Source of the DNA: Collinsella sp.
GTDB lineage: Bacteria; Actinomycetota; Coriobacteriia; Coriobacteriales; Coriobacteriaceae
NCBI GenBank assembly: GCA_018382125.1
Contig: JAGZQO010000007.1
Span: forward strand, 12,827 to 76,826
Reading direction: 5' to 3'
DNA: 64,000 bases
Within the stretch, counting starts at the first letter, position 1; each line of letters opens with the position of its first letter. This document shows, piece after piece, positions 17,601 to 24,408 of the stretch. The notes under the pieces are model-generated. The model did no database searches and was not told the origin of the DNA. It saw nothing but the letters and a program-made list of their open reading frames with translations. The translations under genes and the position numbers were made by a program.

Positions 17601-17662
17601 TTTGCGTCGCCCTTCGCGCAGCGGGCAAAACACGGCGCCCGCTGCGCGAAGGGCGACGCAAA
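17601..17662. repeat. 26-bp perfect palindrome in the cob operon leader
   Basis: The arms 17601-17626 and 17637-17662 are perfect complements of 26 bases, beginning TTTGCGTCGCCC, around a ten-base loop. The hairpin lies 35 bases upstream of the cbiF ATG, in the leader of the 17-gene operon. It has no T-run on either side, so it is not an ordinary terminator. It could stabilise the message, block ribosome access or be an inserted palindromic element. Confidence 0.85.
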
Positions 17663-17698
17663 TACGCAGGCAGGAGGCGCAATGCCGCCCGCCCTGGC

Positions 17699-17727
17699 TT
17701 TACACGCCCGCAAGCGCCCACTATGAT
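17699..17727 (+). promoter_or_regulatory. Sigma-70-type promoter for the cbiK-ABC operon
   Basis: TTTACA at 17699-17704 and TATGAT at 17722-17727 are separated by exactly 17 bases. Transcription would start near 17734, just upstream of the cobalamin riboswitch. Confidence 0.7.
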
Positions 17728-17773
17728 AGTAACAGTTTCGGCAACGAGCATATGACAATCGGATAAAAGGAAA

Positions 17774-17925
17774 TGACCGGCGCGGCGCCCGCACAGCCCG
17801 CGCTGGCTTGCGGAGGGAACCAGGTGGGAATCCTGGGCAAGGGACATTACTGTATAGGACGCGCGGGCGAACCGCCTCGCGCCCCAAGCCAGACTGCTTC
17901 GCCTTTTCCTCACGGCATCGCCGTG
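17774..17925 (+). promoter_or_regulatory. Cobalamin riboswitch upstream of cbiK
   Basis: The conserved core is readable: GAGGGAACCAGGTGGGAATC, then GGGACATTACTGTATAGGA, then AAGCCAGACTGC at 17886-17897. These correspond to the GGGAA...GGTG.GAATCC...CACTGT...GAAGCCAG.A..CTGCC pattern of B12 riboswitches. CTGGCTT at 17803-17809 can pair with AAGCCAG at 17886-17892, and a hairpin CACGGC/GCCGTG follows at 17911-17925. It should lower expression of the cbiK-transporter operon when cobalamin is plentiful. The expression platform is unclear; a small hairpin just before the ribosome site suggests translational control. The 5' boundary is approximate. Confidence 0.85.
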
Positions 17926-18025
17926 GCGTTAGCTCCTTGTGAACCCCGAGGGGTGCGCTTTTCTTTCGCTTGTGCCGACAAGCAACTGTCGCCGGGGGAC
18001 CGGCAAACCGAGGAAAGGAAAAACC

Positions 18026-18952
18026 ATGTCCGACCAGATGTCACGCCGCGGCTTCATGGGCGCCGCAGCAACCGGAGCCGTCGCGCTCGCCGGAGTCGCG
18101 CTCGCGGGCTGCTCCAACACCTCCGGGAGTTCCGAGAAATCGAGTGAAAAGGAGAAGGCCGTGAAGCCGGTCATCCTCGTCACGAGCTTCGGCACGAGCT
18201 ACAACGACTCGCGCCACATCACCATCGGCGCCATCGAAGACGCTATCCGCGAGAAGTACTGGCAGGACTACGACATCCGCCGCGCCTTCACCGCGCAGAT
18301 CATCATCGACAAGCTGAAGAAGCGCGACGGTATCACGATCGACAACATGACCGAGGCGCTCGACCGCTGCGTGGAAGACGGCGTGAAGGAAATCGTCGTG
18401 CAGCCGACGCATCTCATGGGCGGCCTGGAATACACCGACGTGAAAGACGAGCTCGACAAGTACGCCGACAAGTTCGATAAGATCTCGCTCGGCGACCCGC
18501 TGCTCACCTCCGACGACGACTACAAGAAGGTGGCCGCAGCCATTAAGGAGAACATGGCGTCCTTCGACGACGGCAAGACGGCGCTGTGCCTCATGGGCCA
18601 CGGCACCGAAGCCGATTCCAACGCCGACTATGCCAAGATGCAGGAAGTGTTTAAGAACGAGGGCTTGACGCAGTTCTTCGTCGGCACCGTCGAGGCTGAA
18701 CCGACCTGCGAGGATGTTATCGCCGCCGCGAGCGCCGCAGGCTACAAGAAGGCCGTGCTCGCGCCGTTCATGGTGGTCGCGGGCGACCACGCGAACAACG
18801 ACATGGCAGACGAGACCGACCCCGACAGCTGGGCTGCGAAGTTCGTGGCCGCCGGCTTCGAAGTGACGTGCCTGCTCCAGGGTCTGGGACAGAACGTCGC
18901 GGTCGACGACATCTACGTCTCTCACGTGGACGACGCCATCGCCAAGCTGTAA
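18026..18952 (+). CDS. cbiK: Sirohydrochlorin cobaltochelatase CbiK with Tat-lipoprotein signal
   Basis: CbiK inserts cobalt into sirohydrochlorin at the start of the anaerobic pathway. Residues 49-308 are the chelatase, with expected metal-site His at 129 (QPTHLMGG) and 255 (GDHANND), plus GHGTE at 191-195. The first 29 residues are unusual: a twin-arginine motif SRRGFMG, a hydrophobic stretch, and the lipobox LAGC with Cys29. The protein should therefore be anchored outside the membrane. A Ser/Lys/Glu linker follows. The ATG follows AGGAAAGGA. Exported CbiK-like chelatases are known from Desulfovibrio. Its place in a riboswitch-controlled transporter operon, not in the biosynthetic operon, suggests cobalt or tetrapyrrole acquisition. 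Confidence 0.92.
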   Translation: MSDQMSRRGFMGAAATGAVALAGVALAGCSNTSGSSEKSSEKEKAVKPVILVTSFGTSYNDSRHITIGAIEDAIREKYWQDYDIRRAFTAQIIIDKLKKRDGITIDNMTEALDRCVEDGVKEIVVQPTHLMGGLEYTDVKDELDKYADKFDKISLGDPLLTSDDDYKKVAAAIKENMASFDDGKTALCLMGHGTEADSNADYAKMQEVFKNEGLTQFFVGTVEAEPTCEDVIAAASAAGYKKAVLAPFMVVAGDHANNDMADETDPDSWAAKFVAAGFEVTCLLQGLGQNVAVDDIYVSHVDDAIAKL

Positions 18953-18987
18953 ACTCGCCGCGCACGGGGGCGCCGGTCGCGTCCCCG

Positions 18988-19034
18988 TGCAACGGGCATG
19001 CGCCTTCCCCGACTGACGGCGCATGCCCGTTGCA
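18988..19034. other. Perfect 17-bp intercistronic hairpin after cbiK
   Basis: Arms 18988-19004 and 19018-19034 (TGCAACGGGCATGCGCC and its complement) form a perfect stem with a 13-base loop between cbiK and the next lipoprotein gene. There is no T-run, so it more likely marks an RNA processing or stability point than a terminator. Confidence 0.7.
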
Positions 19035-19096
19035 TTCGCATCCCGCCCGCCCACCGCACGGCGCGGACGGTCGAAGCGATTGAAAGGAACCCCTCC

Positions 19097-19630
19097 ATGT
19101 TGAAGAAAACCCTCGCCTTCGCCCTATCGGCGGCGCTTTTCGCGTTCTCGCTCGCCGGCTGCGGCGGAAATTCAATCGACAGCGCAAAGGCAAGCGATGC
19201 CGATTCCCAGGAAAAGACCGAACAGGCGGCCGATGCGCCCGAGGGCGCAAGCGCTGACCCCATCACCGCCGACAAGGTGGCCGACGGCACCTATCCGATC
19301 ACCGTAGATTCCAGCTCGAACATGTTCAGGATTGTGGACGCCCAGCTCATCGTGGAAAACGGCTCCATGCACTGCGTGATGACACTTTCCGGCACGGGCT
19401 ACGGCAAGCTCTTCATGGGCACGGGCGACGAGGCTGCCGCCGCGAGCGAGGCCGACCTCATCCCCTATGTGGAAAACGCGGAAGGCAAGTACACCTACGA
19501 CGTGCCCGTTGATGCGCTCGACGAGGACACCGCCTGCGCCGCGTGGAGCATTAAAAGGGAGCGGTGGTACGACCGCACGCTCGTATTCGAATCCGCCGGC
19601 GTCGATCTGCGCGCCGACGCACTGAAGTAA
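19097..19630 (+). CDS. Small lipoprotein with metal/heme-uptake-associated domain
   Basis: The 177-residue protein has a lipoprotein signal (MLKKTLAFALSAALFAFSLAGC, given here as positions 1-22 with Cys22), then an acidic linker. One domain follows (about 55-175), with DGTYPITVDSSSNMFRIVDA, a GTGYGKLFMGT turn and DTACAAWSIKRERWYDR. Its beta-strand pattern resembles small domains found beside iron/heme/cobalt ABC importers, and the N-terminal part of the next protein looks like a distant relative. The function is not established. The ATG follows GAAAGGA. It lies between cbiK and the substrate-binding protein, so ligand capture or handover at the surface is likely. Confidence 0.75.
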   Translation: MLKKTLAFALSAALFAFSLAGCGGNSIDSAKASDADSQEKTEQAADAPEGASADPITADKVADGTYPITVDSSSNMFRIVDAQLIVENGSMHCVMTLSGTGYGKLFMGTGDEAAAASEADLIPYVENAEGKYTYDVPVDALDEDTACAAWSIKRERWYDRTLVFESAGVDLRADALK

Positions 19631-19634
19631 CGCC

Positions 19635-21206
19635 ATGCGGTCGATTCTTCCCAAGGGGGAAAACAGAAAGCGCCGCAGCATCGCGGCGCGCGCGATCGCC
19701 TGCGTTCTCGTCGCCCTGCTCGCGCTTCCCTTCGCAGGATGCAGTGCGAGCCCGAACGCGACCGGTGCCACGGCGGGCTCTCAGGAATACACTGTGAGCG
19801 TCTCGCTTTCCGGCGGGTCAGGGCGCGCAAGTATCGCCTCACCCACCACAATTGTGAAGGATGGCGACACCTACACCGCGACCATCACCTGGTCGAGTTC
19901 GAACTACGACAAGATGACCGTCGACGGCGTGGACCACGCGCCCGTAAACGACGGCGGCAACTCCACGTTCGAGATACCCGTCACGCTCGACGAGGATATC
20001 GCCGTGTCGGCCGAGACCGTCGCCATGTCGACGCCGCACACCATCGACTACACGCTCCACTTCGAATCATCCACCATGAAGGAGAAATCGGGCGACGATG
20101 CAAGCGGTGGCTCCCCTGCGGGAACGGCTTCAAGCGCCGCGGCCGACTTCCACAACGCCGATTTGGGCTGCGGCTGGGAGCCGACGGGGGCGCTTCAGCT
20201 TGAATACGCCAAGCACTTCACTGTCGACGAGTACGAAGGCGGCTTGCGGCTTATCTGCGTGTCGAACGGGGAGCGCTTCCTCGTGGTGCCGCAAGATGCG
20301 AAGGTACCTGACGGGTTGAGCTCCGACATCGCGGTCATAAGGCGCCCCGCCGACAAGGTGTACCTCGTGTCGTCGGCAACGATGTGCCTAGTCGACGCGC
20401 TCGATGCGAACGACAATATCTTAATGTCGGGCACGAAGGCCGACGATTGCTCGGTCGCAGGCTTCAAAAGCGCGCTCGAACGTGGGGCGATCGCCTACGG
20501 CGGCAAGTACAGCGCGCCCGACTACGAGCGAATATCGGCCTCGGGCTGCACGCTCGCCATCGAGAACACCATGATCAACCACATGCCCGATGTGAAGGAA
20601 AAGCTGCAGAAGCTCGGGCTCGTCGTGCTCACCGAACAGTCGTCGAGCGAGCCCGAAGCACTCGGGCGCGTCGAGTGGATTAAGCTTTTCGGCGTCCTGT
20701 TCGACAAGGAAGACGAGGCCGCACACCTGTTCAACGAGCAGAAGGCCCGCGTCGAGCAAACGTCGGGGCTGGCGTCATCAGGTAAAACCGTGGCGTATTT
20801 CTACATTAACTCGAACGGGGCCGCCGTCACGCGGCGGGCGGGCGACTACGTGGCGCAGATGATCGAGCTTGCAGGCGGCAGCTACGCGCTCGATGACGCG
20901 CAGACGGCGTCGACGTCAGGTTCGTCAGTAACGCTCGAAATGGAGCGCTTCTACGCGACGGCGAATGATGCCGACATCATCGTCTACAACGGCACCATCG
21001 ACGAATCGGTTGCCACCTTGAACGACTTCGTAAGCAAAAACGCGCTATTGTCGCAGTTCAAAGCCGTGAAGAACGGCAACGTCTGGGTCACAAGCGCCGA
21101 CATGTACCAGCAGATGACTTCTACCGCCGACATTATCGACGAGCTGCACGGGGCGTTCACCGGCGATGACGCGAGCGACTTCCATTATCTGAGAAAGCTC
21201 GGCTAG
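19635..21206 (+). CDS. ABC transporter substrate-binding lipoprotein with extra N-terminal domain
   Basis: The 523-residue protein has a lipoprotein signal ending LPFAGC (Cys36). A beta-rich domain at about 50-145 contains DGDTYTATITWSSSNYDKM and looks related to the preceding small lipoprotein. After an Ala/Ser/Gly linker, residues about 170-523 form a BtuF/FepB-type binding protein (ERISASGCTLAIENTMIN; GRVEWIKLFGVLFDKE; DADIIVYNGTIDESV). The long helix linking the two lobes, typical of this class, fits the LFNEQKARVEQ segment. Class III binding proteins carry cobalamin, heme or siderophores. The fused domain may help strip or dock the ligand. It abuts the permease gene. Confidence 0.88.
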   Translation: MRSILPKGENRKRRSIAARAIACVLVALLALPFAGCSASPNATGATAGSQEYTVSVSLSGGSGRASIASPTTIVKDGDTYTATITWSSSNYDKMTVDGVDHAPVNDGGNSTFEIPVTLDEDIAVSAETVAMSTPHTIDYTLHFESSTMKEKSGDDASGGSPAGTASSAAADFHNADLGCGWEPTGALQLEYAKHFTVDEYEGGLRLICVSNGERFLVVPQDAKVPDGLSSDIAVIRRPADKVYLVSSATMCLVDALDANDNILMSGTKADDCSVAGFKSALERGAIAYGGKYSAPDYERISASGCTLAIENTMINHMPDVKEKLQKLGLVVLTEQSSSEPEALGRVEWIKLFGVLFDKEDEAAHLFNEQKARVEQTSGLASSGKTVAYFYINSNGAAVTRRAGDYVAQMIELAGGSYALDDAQTASTSGSSVTLEMERFYATANDADIIVYNGTIDESVATLNDFVSKNALLSQFKAVKNGNVWVTSADMYQQMTSTADIIDELHGAFTGDDASDFHYLRKLG

Positions 21207-21210
21207 CGTC

Positions 21211-22251
21211 ATGAGAAGCCGGCTTTCCATGACATACGACGAATCGGGGCGCGCCGCGCGGTGTCGCGTCGTGACGGCGCTGCTCGCTGTTGCCCTCATC
21301 GTGCTCGTCGGGTCCAATCTGTGCATCGGGAGCGTGCTCGTGCCCGCAGACCACATCCCCGGCATCCTTTCGGGCGGCGCGGCCAATTCCATGGAAAGCC
21401 AGGTCATCTGGGAGATTCGCCTGCCGCGCGTGCTTTCAGCCGTGCTTCTCGGCGGGGCACTTTCGCTCTCCGGGTTCCTGCTGCAGACGTTTTTCAACAA
21501 CCCCATCGCCGACCCGTTCATCTTGGGCGTCTCCTCGGGCGCAAAGTTCGTCGTCGCGCTTACGATGATCGTACTTCTGGGCGCGAACCAGGCCATGTCC
21601 TCGCCGGCCATGGTGGCCGCAGCGTTTCTGGGCTCGCTTATCACCATCGGCTTCGTGCTCCTCATCGCACGGCGCATAAGTTCCATGGCCATGCTCATCG
21701 TGGCGGGCGTCATGGTGGGATACATCTGCTCGGCGGCGACGAACTTCCTCATCGCCTTCGCCGACGACCAGTCCATCGTGAACCTGCACAACTGGTCTTT
21801 GGGTAGCTTCTCGGGTTCGAGCTGGGATGACGTCGCGGTCATCGCGGTCGTGGTGATCACCGTGAGCGCATGCGTATTCGCGATATCGAAGCCCCTTTCC
21901 GCCTTCCAGCTGGGAGAAGCCTACGCGAAAAGCGTCGGCGTGAACGTCGCACGCTTCCGCGTGGTGCTCGTCCTTCTAGCGAGCATGCTCTCCGCCTGCG
22001 TGACCGCGTTCGCTGGTCCGGTGTCGTTCGTAGGTATCGCGGTTCCGCATCTCGTGAAGTCGGCGCTGAAGTCGTCGAAGCCCATCCGCGTGATTCCTGC
22101 GTGCTTCTTGGGGGGCGCCATCTTCTGCGCGGGCTGCGATTTGATCGCGCGCACGTTGTTCTCTCCCGTCGAGCTTTCCATCAGCGCCGTCACCGCCATC
22201 TTCGGCGCGCCGGTGGTTATCGCGCTCATGTTGAAGAAGCGGGTGAGGTAG
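21211..22251 (+). CDS. FecCD/BtuC-family ABC transporter permease
   Basis: This 346-residue protein has about ten membrane segments and the class II importer motifs of BtuC/FecCD. These include EIRLPRVLSAVLLGGALSLSG, NNPIADPFILGVSSGA and the cytoplasmic coupling region GPVSFVGIAVPHLVKSALKS. The family imports cobalamin, heme or Fe-siderophores. Its start lies four bases after the binding-protein gene, and its stop TAG directly precedes the ATPase ATG. The riboswitch and CbiK context favour a corrinoid or cobalt-chelate substrate, but iron or heme is not excluded. Confidence 0.92.
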   Translation: MRSRLSMTYDESGRAARCRVVTALLAVALIVLVGSNLCIGSVLVPADHIPGILSGGAANSMESQVIWEIRLPRVLSAVLLGGALSLSGFLLQTFFNNPIADPFILGVSSGAKFVVALTMIVLLGANQAMSSPAMVAAAFLGSLITIGFVLLIARRISSMAMLIVAGVMVGYICSAATNFLIAFADDQSIVNLHNWSLGSFSGSSWDDVAVIAVVVITVSACVFAISKPLSAFQLGEAYAKSVGVNVARFRVVLVLLASMLSACVTAFAGPVSFVGIAVPHLVKSALKSSKPIRVIPACFLGGAIFCAGCDLIARTLFSPVELSISAVTAIFGAPVVIALMLKKRVR

Positions 22252-23568
22252 ATGGGGGAATTCGTGCCGCGGCCCAAAACGCTCGGAGGGGACATTCCAT
22301 GCTTAAACAGTCCTGAGCTCGCACGAAAGCGCGAGAAGGCACTTTCGGCTCGTGCGGAACTGCGCGCGGAACGTCTCCTCCGAGCGCAGTCGAACCTCGA
22401 AACCCCGGTCGAAACGCAGGCTGACGGAGCGCCGCTTTTCCGCATAAGCGACCTGTCGGCGGGCTACGACAAGAAGGTCGTAGTCGAAGGTGTCGATCTG
22501 GAGGTTCGCGCGGGCGACGTCGTGGCGCTCATCGGGCCGAACGGCTCGGGCAAGTCGACCATCTTGAAAACCATCACACGCCATCTTGCACCGCTTGCCG
22601 GCGCGGTCGAGCTCGACGGACGGGAGATTTCCCGATGGAAGACGGCGGAGTTCGCAAGGAACCTTGCCGTTATGCTGACAGATCGCCCCCGGACCGAGCT
22701 CCTCACCTGCCGCGATATCGTAGAGGCGGGAAGACATCCCTACACCGGGCGAATGGGCACACTCTCGCCCGACGACCATAGTCGGGTCGACGAGGCCATG
22801 AAAACCGCACATGTGGAAGAGCTCGCCGAGCGCGACTTCATGCAGATAAGCGATGGGCAACGCCAGCGCGTCATGCTCGCACGCGCCATCGCGCAGGATC
22901 CGCGTGTGCTCGTTCTCGACGAGCCCACGTCGTATCTCGATATCCGCTACCAGATCGACCTGCTGCGAATACTTCGCCACCTTGCGAAATCGCGGAATGT
23001 GGCTGTCATCATGTCCATCCACGAACTCGAGCTCGCGCAGAAAAGCGCCGACAAGGTGATTTGCGTGAAGGACGGCCGGGTCTTCCGCGCCGGCGCACCC
23101 GAGGACATATTCACGCGCGAGACGATTGGCGAGCTCTACGGCCTTCAACATGGCACCTTCAACGAGCGCTTCGGCAGCGTGGAAATTGGACGCCCGCACG
23201 GCGATGCGCACACGTTCGTCATCGCCGGCGCAGGTACGGGGTCGGCTGTGTTTCGCCAGCTCATCCGGCAGGGCAAGGCGTTCTACGCGGGCGTTCTGCA
23301 CGAAGGGGACATCGACTGCGAGCTCGCGCGCGACCTGGCGACGGAATGCGTGGCCGAGCGCGCCTTCGAGCCGATCGGGAATAAAACCATAGCCCGCGCC
23401 AAAGAGCTCCTCGCCCACTGCGCGCGCCTTATCGTGTGCCCCGCCGCCTTCGGCACCATAAACGCCCGCAACGCAGAGCTCGTCGAGTTCGCACGCTCGC
23501 ATGGTATCGGGGTCATGCAAGCGTGCGAAGGCGCATCGGAGGATTCCCAATTGGAGTGGGAAGGATAA
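22252..23568 (+). CDS. FecE/BtuD-family ABC transporter ATPase with N- and C-terminal extensions
   Basis: The 438-residue protein is far longer than a normal BtuD/FecE (about 260). The ATPase core spans about 62-305: Walker A GPNGSGKST at 95-103, a signature changed to ISDGQRQR, Walker B VLVLDEPT, and IHE as the H-loop. Residues 1-60 are a charged extension whose DNA contains a palindromic repeat (22313-22371). Residues about 320-438 form a second alpha/beta domain (TFVIAGAGTGSAVFRQL; GVLHEGDIDCELARDLA), seen in some importer ATPases and of unknown use, perhaps nucleotide or ligand sensing. An internal start near GTG/ATG codons after the repeat is possible. Confidence 0.88.
   Translation: MGEFVPRPKTLGGDIPCLNSPELARKREKALSARAELRAERLLRAQSNLETPVETQADGAPLFRISDLSAGYDKKVVVEGVDLEVRAGDVVALIGPNGSGKSTILKTITRHLAPLAGAVELDGREISRWKTAEFARNLAVMLTDRPRTELLTCRDIVEAGRHPYTGRMGTLSPDDHSRVDEAMKTAHVEELAERDFMQISDGQRQRVMLARAIAQDPRVLVLDEPTSYLDIRYQIDLLRILRHLAKSRNVAVIMSIHELELAQKSADKVICVKDGRVFRAGAPEDIFTRETIGELYGLQHGTFNERFGSVEIGRPHGDAHTFVIAGAGTGSAVFRQLIRQGKAFYAGVLHEGDIDCELARDLATECVAERAFEPIGNKTIARAKELLAHCARLIVCPAAFGTINARNAELVEFARSHGIGVMQACEGASEDSQLEWEG
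22313..22371. repeat. Palindromic repeat inside the ATPase coding region
   Basis: ACAGTCCTG, CTCGCACGAA and CGGCTCGTGCGGAACT occur here in the same order and orientation as at 32142-32196 in the MITE-like intergenic element. The copy is itself a hairpin (CGCACGAAAG against CTTTCGGCTCGTGCG). It encodes about residues 21-40 of the ATPase without breaking the frame. Confidence 0.7.
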
Positions 23569-23585
23569 ACTGGACTTTCTTTTAA

Positions 23586-23684
23586 GGATCCTCAGGCTAC
23601 AGCTCCTACGCCAGCAAGGTCTACAAGGCGCCAGAGAACCTCGTGAACAGGAATTTCCACGCCGACGAGCGCAACTATGCCTAA
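23586..23684 (+). pseudogene. IS3-family (IS150-like) transposase fragment
   Basis: Between stop codons, this frame encodes GSSGYSSYASKVYKAPENL followed by NRNFHADERNYA. It resembles the conserved linker of IS3-family OrfB before the DDE catalytic core (Y.SYKGEVGK.A.NLL.R.F.AD.PN). Only about 32 codons remain, with no visible inverted repeats. It lies exactly between the GC-rich cobalamin block and the ordinary chromosome, so it is probably a scar of insertion or rearrangement. The call rests on recalled family motifs. Confidence 0.5.
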
Positions 23685-24292
23685 TCCAAGCGAGATTCCA
23701 GACTCGACAGACCATTGAGAGTCAGATCGTTGGCGACCTCAGAGACGCGCTCGATAGGAACCGATCCGTCAGACAGTGCCCACGTGCGATAGATACCGAT
23801 AATACCCGACAGCAAAAACGCCAGATAGTAATCGAACATCTCGTCCTTGAGACCTTGGGGCAGCAGATCGCGCTCGGCAATCTCGTGTTCGAGCGGCGCA
23901 CGAAGACGAGCCATAAAATCATCGAGCGGAATATTCTCGATCAGCTGACGATTGAGCACGAGGTTGTTGCACAGCGCCTCGTTAACGGTTTTAAAGAAGG
24001 TCGCCGCCGCGCCCAGGGCGCGCTCGTTGGTGTCGCCGTCCATGGAGGAAAGCGTCTTCTCGACCGAATCGACAATCATCTCCACTACATCGACTGCAAT
24101 GGCATCGAGCAGGCCGTCAACCGTGCCAAAGTGCACATAGAAGGTTTTGCGGTCGACATTGGCCTCGCGTGCGATGGCACTCACCGTAATGTCTGCCAGC
24201 GGCTTTTCCATAAGCAGACGCTCGAACGCGGAAAGGATGGCATTGCGGCTGCGAACGATGCGGCGATCAATACGCGGTTTGCTGGTGGGCAT
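23681..24292 (-). CDS. TetR/AcrR-family transcriptional regulator
   Basis: The 203-residue protein has an N-terminal TetR helix-turn-helix (about residues 10-57: ILSAFERLLMEKPLADITVSAIAREANVDRKTFYVHFG) described here by position, and an all-helical ligand domain behind it. Members of this class usually repress nearby transport or resistance genes. The start at 24292 is chosen because AAGGGA lies seven bases upstream; an ATG 27 bases upstream is also in frame. The neighbour encoding a YbhN-like membrane protein is in the same direction but upstream, so its target is not obvious. Its end overlaps the IS3 scar by four bases. Confidence 0.88.
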   Translation of the reverse strand: MPTSKPRIDRRIVRSRNAILSAFERLLMEKPLADITVSAIAREANVDRKTFYVHFGTVDGLLDAIAVDVVEMIVDSVEKTLSSMDGDTNERALGAAATFFKTVNEALCNNLVLNRQLIENIPLDDFMARLRAPLEHEIAERDLLPQGLKDEMFDYYLAFLLSGIIGIYRTWALSDGSVPIERVSEVANDLTLNGLSSLESRLD

Positions 24293-24408
24293 GGGCGTGT
24301 CCCTTCGATATGCGGGCATTCATCAACAGATGAGAGATAATCTACGTAAGAGGATTATCCCCCATACAGCACAAATATGCCCCGCATCATGAAGAACGCA
24401 CGACTGTC

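Noticed and set aside
17660..17760. A second cobalamin riboswitch for the minus-strand cob operon
   Set aside because: AAAGCCAGG and CCTGCC-like pieces occur on the minus strand, but the GGGAA, GGTG and ACTGT blocks are not present in order.
23501..24340. A 279-codon plus-strand frame between the importer ATPase and the TetR gene
   Set aside because: It runs antisense to the TetR regulator and out of frame with the ATPase end. Its sequence is compositional, and only the short IS3-like frame at 23586-23684 shows family resemblance.
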